A stretch of DNA of 64,000 bases from Pseudoalteromonas byunsanensis (GTDB lineage: Bacteria; Pseudomonadota; Gammaproteobacteria; Enterobacterales; Alteromonadaceae): assembly GCF_001854475.1 (NCBI RefSeq), contig NZ_MNAN01000031.1:206105-270104 (forward strand), written 5' to 3'. The number at the start of each line of letters is the position of its first letter. Position 1 is the stretch's first letter. Under the pieces are notes generated by a model that saw only the letters and a program-made list of their open reading frames with translations, had not been told where the DNA came from and did no database searches. The position numbers and the translations under genes were made by a program. Positions 60,591 to 64,000 of the stretch are shown piece after piece.

Positions 60591-62660
60591 ATGATGAAAA
60601 AAATAATAGTTTTAAGAGAAGAACATAAAATATGTATTGATGGACGATTCATTGATATTGAGCCCAAGGTTTTTGCAGTGCTCGAATACCTATATGTGAA
60701 TAAAGATAGGTTTGTAGGCATTAATGAGCTGCACGATCAGGTTTGGGATGGAGTAATGGTCAGTGACGCTGCTGTCAGGCGATGTATCAGTAAACTCAGA
60801 GCCGCATTTGATGATGATCCCAAGCAGCCTAAATATATACAACTGATATCAAAAAGAGGCTATAAACTGATTTGTGATGTCCATTTTTGCCAAGCAAAAC
60901 AGTGCCCAAGCAAGGAGCTTCTGCCCAATGAATGTCACCATTGGAGCGAACCAAAAGCGCGGCACAACTGGTATAAACTTCTTCAAGCCTGCGCAATACT
61001 CACTCTCATTACGACACTCATCGCTTTTATACCAATCAGCAACCAACTGACCCTCACTGAGCAACAACAAAACACCAGCAGAATTGGTACTCAGCATATC
61101 GCGTTTGCTTATTCCCGTGACAATCAGTACGCCTATGCCACAAAGTTACCAGGGGAAACAACATTCTCCATTATGCTACGAGACAAACATAGAGGCACAG
61201 ACGAAGCTGTGTTGAAGGATATAACTTGGCCTGATGCAATGGCATTTTCTGGCTCGGGAGATATTTTGTATGTTTCCAATGTCAAAAAAGGCGACTCACA
61301 GGTAATTGCCATAGACACACGTACAGGCGAGACAGCCACCATAGTCGATAAGTTTACCTTCATCGCCGACATATTTACGCCCGAAGATGATGGTCAACTC
61401 TACTTTATCGCCAGTGATGATGAGGCGCATTCATTTAACTTGTACCATTACGATGCGAATACAAACATTTACCAACCAGTAATAAAAAACCTGGAGACTT
61501 TTATTCACTTTTTTGCAGGTTCAATAGCCCCAAATAACGAGTATATTTCACTACTTAGCTACAACACGTTGCAAAAAACCACCGCCCTTGAAGTATATAG
61601 CACCAAGGGACTTGGCAAAGTTTCGCACAAGCTTATCAAAAGCAACGTATTTGATTTAGACTGGTTAGATGATGAGCAGGTTATTCTAGCCAGTGAGCAA
61701 GGGTTACAGAGCTTTTCAATCGCCAATGGTTCAAGCTCAATGATAGCGCAGCAAGTTGTTCATATGCTCAGTATTGATAAACACAATCAGCGCATCCACA
61801 CCTCAAAAATGGCGCAAAAAGAGTCGTTCTTTTACGAAATACCGTTACCTCTAGATAGCGAAAATACCAAGAGCTACTATCACTTTTCAGAAGATATTAA
61901 CTTACTCATCAGCGAAGTTGGCGATAACAAATATATTGGCCTGTCAAAACGTGATGACAGCTCAGCAATTATCTCCTTTAGCAATGCCCACCCCAAGGAT
62001 ACGAGTACTATCTATAAAACAGCCCAGCCAATTACACACATCAGTCATGCTCGCAATGCACAATCGTTGGCTTTCATTGAACAAGGCAAGGTAAAAGTTG
62101 TGAACTACGCTTCGGGAGATGTTTTTTCTGTGCCCCTTGGCAATGTTCAACCACAGAGCATTTCTTTGCTAGATGACGGTCAGTCTTTATACTTTACCGC
62201 TCGATCTAATTCCTCTTGGCATGTTTACTACTGGGACGGTAACAAAGTGCAACACCGACTCAATGGATTCAGATATGTTTTTGAATCAGAGGGTAAGTTG
62301 CTGCTTGTTGCTGACGATGGCGCGCTATATATACAACCAGTTGGGGGAGCACCTCGTGCACTCAATAAACAAGCACAATTAGAGGCCAACTCTCAAATTA
62401 CATTTGATGACAATATAGTGTTGTGGACAGAACATGATTTAGCATCCGTTACTTTTCATCAGCTCGATTTAAGTAATGACGCCTTTCATAGAGCACTTTC
62501 TATTCCGTACAATAAAAGCGCAACCAAATTTTATATAAGCAATAAAAACAAAAACTTAATAGTGAAAGGTGGCAGTGTAATACAACATGAAGAATGGCAA
62601 AATCAGATAAAAATTACGAAAAAATTTGTGTTGAGTTATGTTGTTGAGGCGCTCCTTTAA
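60591..62660 (+). CDS. CadC/ToxR-like membrane-bound winged-helix regulator
   Basis: This 689-residue protein has an N-terminal OmpR/PhoB-type winged-helix domain (about residues 1-97; 'AAVRRCISKLRAAFDDDP' and 'YIQLISKRGYKL' are typical recognition and wing segments). One TM helix (about 129-150) leads to a periplasmic domain of about 540 residues with TolB/WD40-like propeller repeats ('PDAMAFSGSGDILYVSN', 'DDGQSLYFTARSNSSWHVYYW'). There is no receiver domain, so it senses a signal outside and binds DNA directly, as CadC and ToxR do. It is divergent from the precursor genes and likely controls them. The ATG at 60591 is followed by a second ATG. Confidence 0.88.
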   Translation: MMKKIIVLREEHKICIDGRFIDIEPKVFAVLEYLYVNKDRFVGINELHDQVWDGVMVSDAAVRRCISKLRAAFDDDPKQPKYIQLISKRGYKLICDVHFCQAKQCPSKELLPNECHHWSEPKARHNWYKLLQACAILTLITTLIAFIPISNQLTLTEQQQNTSRIGTQHIAFAYSRDNQYAYATKLPGETTFSIMLRDKHRGTDEAVLKDITWPDAMAFSGSGDILYVSNVKKGDSQVIAIDTRTGETATIVDKFTFIADIFTPEDDGQLYFIASDDEAHSFNLYHYDANTNIYQPVIKNLETFIHFFAGSIAPNNEYISLLSYNTLQKTTALEVYSTKGLGKVSHKLIKSNVFDLDWLDDEQVILASEQGLQSFSIANGSSSMIAQQVVHMLSIDKHNQRIHTSKMAQKESFFYEIPLPLDSENTKSYYHFSEDINLLISEVGDNKYIGLSKRDDSSAIISFSNAHPKDTSTIYKTAQPITHISHARNAQSLAFIEQGKVKVVNYASGDVFSVPLGNVQPQSISLLDDGQSLYFTARSNSSWHVYYWDGNKVQHRLNGFRYVFESEGKLLLVADDGALYIQPVGGAPRALNKQAQLEANSQITFDDNIVLWTEHDLASVTFHQLDLSNDAFHRALSIPYNKSATKFYISNKNKNLIVKGGSVIQHEEWQNQIKITKKFVLSYVVEALL

Positions 62661-62698
62661 GTATTGATAGCGAAACAATGTTCAAAAAGGATATTACA

Positions 62699-62845
62699 AT
62701 GACAACTATCAAGGCTACTCTGTTCAGACTATTTGCTTACACCATCATTGCGCTTGCAGCTACCTCTTCTCCTTTGCTGTACGCAGGTGATAATAGTACC
62801 TATGGCTGGTGTTTGGTGAGTCCTCACATGTGTGACAAGGAATAA
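62699..62845 (+). CDS. Small secreted peptide (48 aa) with two Cys
   Basis: The ATG at 62699 follows AAGGAT by about 7 nt; an in-frame ATG at 62678 has no ribosome-binding site. Residues 1-29 look like a signal peptide ending LLYA. The predicted mature peptide is about 19 residues, GDNSTYGWCLVSPHMCDKE, with Cys38 and Cys45. It lies 38 bp after the regulator gene and before a terminator, so the two may be co-transcribed. It could be a signal, an immunity peptide or a bacteriocin-like product; nothing in the sequence decides this. Confidence 0.6.
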   Translation: MTTIKATLFRLFAYTIIALAATSSPLLYAGDNSTYGWCLVSPHMCDKE

Positions 62846-62853
62846 AGTTTATT

Positions 62854-62888
62854 AATGTATTGGCCGTTTTTATAAAGGCCAATACATT
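62854..62888. terminator. Bidirectional terminator between the small peptide and rsmI
   Basis: AATGTATTGGCC and GGCCAATACATT form a perfect 12-bp stem with an 11-nt loop between convergent genes. It marks the right end of the RiPP locus. Confidence 0.75.
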
Positions 62889-62902
62889 GAAAAATACTAA
62901 TT

Positions 62903-63754
62903 TTACTGTTGGATCCACGCTTTATACAAAGCGTTCTTTTTCAATCCAAAATACTCGGCTACCACACCACAGGCTTTCTTTAGGGGCATTTCAGGCTCTA
63001 ACAGTGCCAACATACGCTGAGCATCCGCTGGAATTTCTTCTTGTTGTTTTGGCTTGCCGGGCAGCATAAGTACAAGCTCACCGCGTTGTTTTTCGGGTTC
63101 TTCAGTTAAAAATGAGATGAGCTCAGCAACACCACCACTGAAAAAAGTCTCGTAGGTTTTGGTTAGTTCTTTTGCAAACACCACCTGCTGCTCAGCGCCC
63201 AAAGCGGTTTGCAAATCATCTAGGCTTGCCATGATTCGGTGTGTGCTTTCATACATAATACTGGTGATACCACTTTCATATGCGTCTAGAAAAAACTGCT
63301 GACGCGCCTGACTTTTTGCTGGGGTAAAGCCAATAAATTGAAAACGATCCGTTGGTAAACCCGAACAACATAATGCAGTAATAGCTGCACATGCTCCCGG
63401 CACCGGTGTCACATGTGCGCCTTGCTCACGACACAAGTTAACCACCGCATAGCCTGGATCACTGATCAAAGGAGTACCCGCATCAGACACCAGTGCAATG
63501 TCGAGTCCTTCATTGAGCCAATCAACAATCTGCTGAGCCTTTTGTTTTTCATTATGGTCATGCAAGGCAAAGGTTTTTGCCTTAATATTAAAATGACTCA
63601 GTAATTTTCCCGTGTGTCGAGTATCTTCAGCTGCGATTAAGTCCACGCTAGATAAAGTGGTGATTGCGCGTTCGCTAATATCGGCCAGGTTGCCTATTGG
63701 CGTTGCTACGATGTAAAGGGTGCCTATTTTATCTGAGTTCGGTGCTTTAATCAT
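62903..63754 (-). CDS. rsmI: 16S rRNA (cytidine-1402 2'-O)-methyltransferase RsmI
   Basis: The 283-residue protein begins with TLYIVATPIGNLADISERA, and has the SAM-binding AEDTRHTGKLL and SDAGTPLISDPG segments typical of RsmI. It 2'-O-methylates C1402 of 16S rRNA, the same base methylated by RsmH. The C-terminal domain ends GLKKNALYKAWIQQ. It is divergent from lpoA, a pair conserved in gammaproteobacteria. Confidence 0.96.
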   Translation of the reverse strand: MIKAPNSDKIGTLYIVATPIGNLADISERAITTLSSVDLIAAEDTRHTGKLLSHFNIKAKTFALHDHNEKQKAQQIVDWLNEGLDIALVSDAGTPLISDPGYAVVNLCREQGAHVTPVPGACAAITALCCSGLPTDRFQFIGFTPAKSQARQQFFLDAYESGITSIMYESTHRIMASLDDLQTALGAEQQVVFAKELTKTYETFFSGGVAELISFLTEEPEKQRGELVLMLPGKPKQQEEIPADAQRMLALLEPEMPLKKACGVVAEYFGLKKNALYKAWIQQ

Positions 63755-63816
63755 TGAGCTCTCCAGATTCAGTCAGTAAGATAGCCATCAGAGAATAAAT
63801 CAATTAGGGCGTTGTT

Positions 63817-64000
63817 GTGCGACTGAAAATAATTAGTCTTGTAATCGCTATATTGTCGGGGTTATCCGCCTGCAGTACAACCGAAAAAATACCGAAAGCA
63901 GACGCTAAGCCAAAAAGTCAGCAAACAGAGGTCATTGCAGATACGTCTGATGCGAATGTTCTGTATCAAAAAGCCATGACTAAACAGGGTGCTGACAGAA
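63817..64000 (+). CDS. lpoA: Penicillin-binding protein activator LpoA, N-terminal part, runs off the window
   Basis: A GTG start at 63817-63819 with AGGG upstream opens a lipoprotein signal (lipobox LSAC) followed by a helical region (about 61 codons visible). LpoA is an outer-membrane lipoprotein that activates PBP1A. The assignment rests mainly on the divergent position next to rsmI and the lipoprotein start. Confidence 0.75.
   Translation, partial: MRLKIISLVIAILSGLSACSTTEKIPKADAKPKSQQTEVIADTSDANVLYQKAMTKQGADR

Overview
The window is chromosomal DNA of a marine gammaproteobacterium, most likely Pseudoalteromonas or a close relative in the Alteromonadales. This rests on the gene order and sequence character of the division/cell-wall (dcw) cluster, the secA-dciA-lpxC-ftsZ arrangement, the chitin genes and the many secreted or TonB-dependent proteins. 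No database search was possible, so the genus is inference.

Layout. Positions 1-884 hold the start of a chitobiase, followed by an M13 metallopeptidase lipoprotein, mutT, secA, the divergent dciA, and lpxC. The complete dcw cluster fills 8.3-25.1 kb on the minus strand, transcribed from mraZ through rsmH, ftsL, ftsI, murE, murF, mraY, murD, ftsW, murG, murC, ddl, ftsQ, ftsA and ftsZ. Almost every junction overlaps. Upstream of mraZ there is a promoter with four GTGG/TTGG boxes at exact 10-bp spacing, a probable MraZ operator. From 25.4 to 45.9 kb lies a mixed region: a GGDEF/EAL protein, an alkaline phosphatase behind a PhoB-box-like element, a cation/proton antiporter, rhlE, a secreted chitinase, a very large one-protein hybrid two-component system, a small secreted protein, a Cys-rich peptide with a TonB-dependent receptor, and a beta-CASP nuclease-like protein.

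At 46.1-49.2 kb a small degenerate genomic island is inserted at the 3' end of rnpB. It is bounded by a 17-bp near-perfect direct repeat of the rnpB tail and carries a truncated integrase, a small HTH protein and an unrecognised 600-residue protein.

The most interesting part is 49.6-62.9 kb, between rnpB and the conserved rsmI/lpoA pair. It looks like an undescribed ribosomally synthesised, post-translationally modified peptide (RiPP) system. Three short genes, missed by ordinary gene calling, encode Cys-containing precursor-like peptides of 46, 46 and 55 residues. The first two are paralogues with a conserved CxxCC core. Downstream on the same strand are three radical-SAM/SPASM enzymes, each with a PqqD/RRE-like N-terminus, an ABC-2 exporter (ATPase plus two PF06182-type permeases) and a MacB/LolD-type exporter (ATPase plus two FtsX-type permeases). 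A divergent CadC/ToxR-like membrane-bound winged-helix regulator and a tiny secreted two-Cys peptide complete the locus. The likely flow is: the regulator senses a periplasmic signal, the precursors are made and bound by the RREs, the radical-SAM enzymes modify the Cys-containing cores, and one or both ABC systems export the product or protect the cell from it. No dedicated leader peptidase was found.
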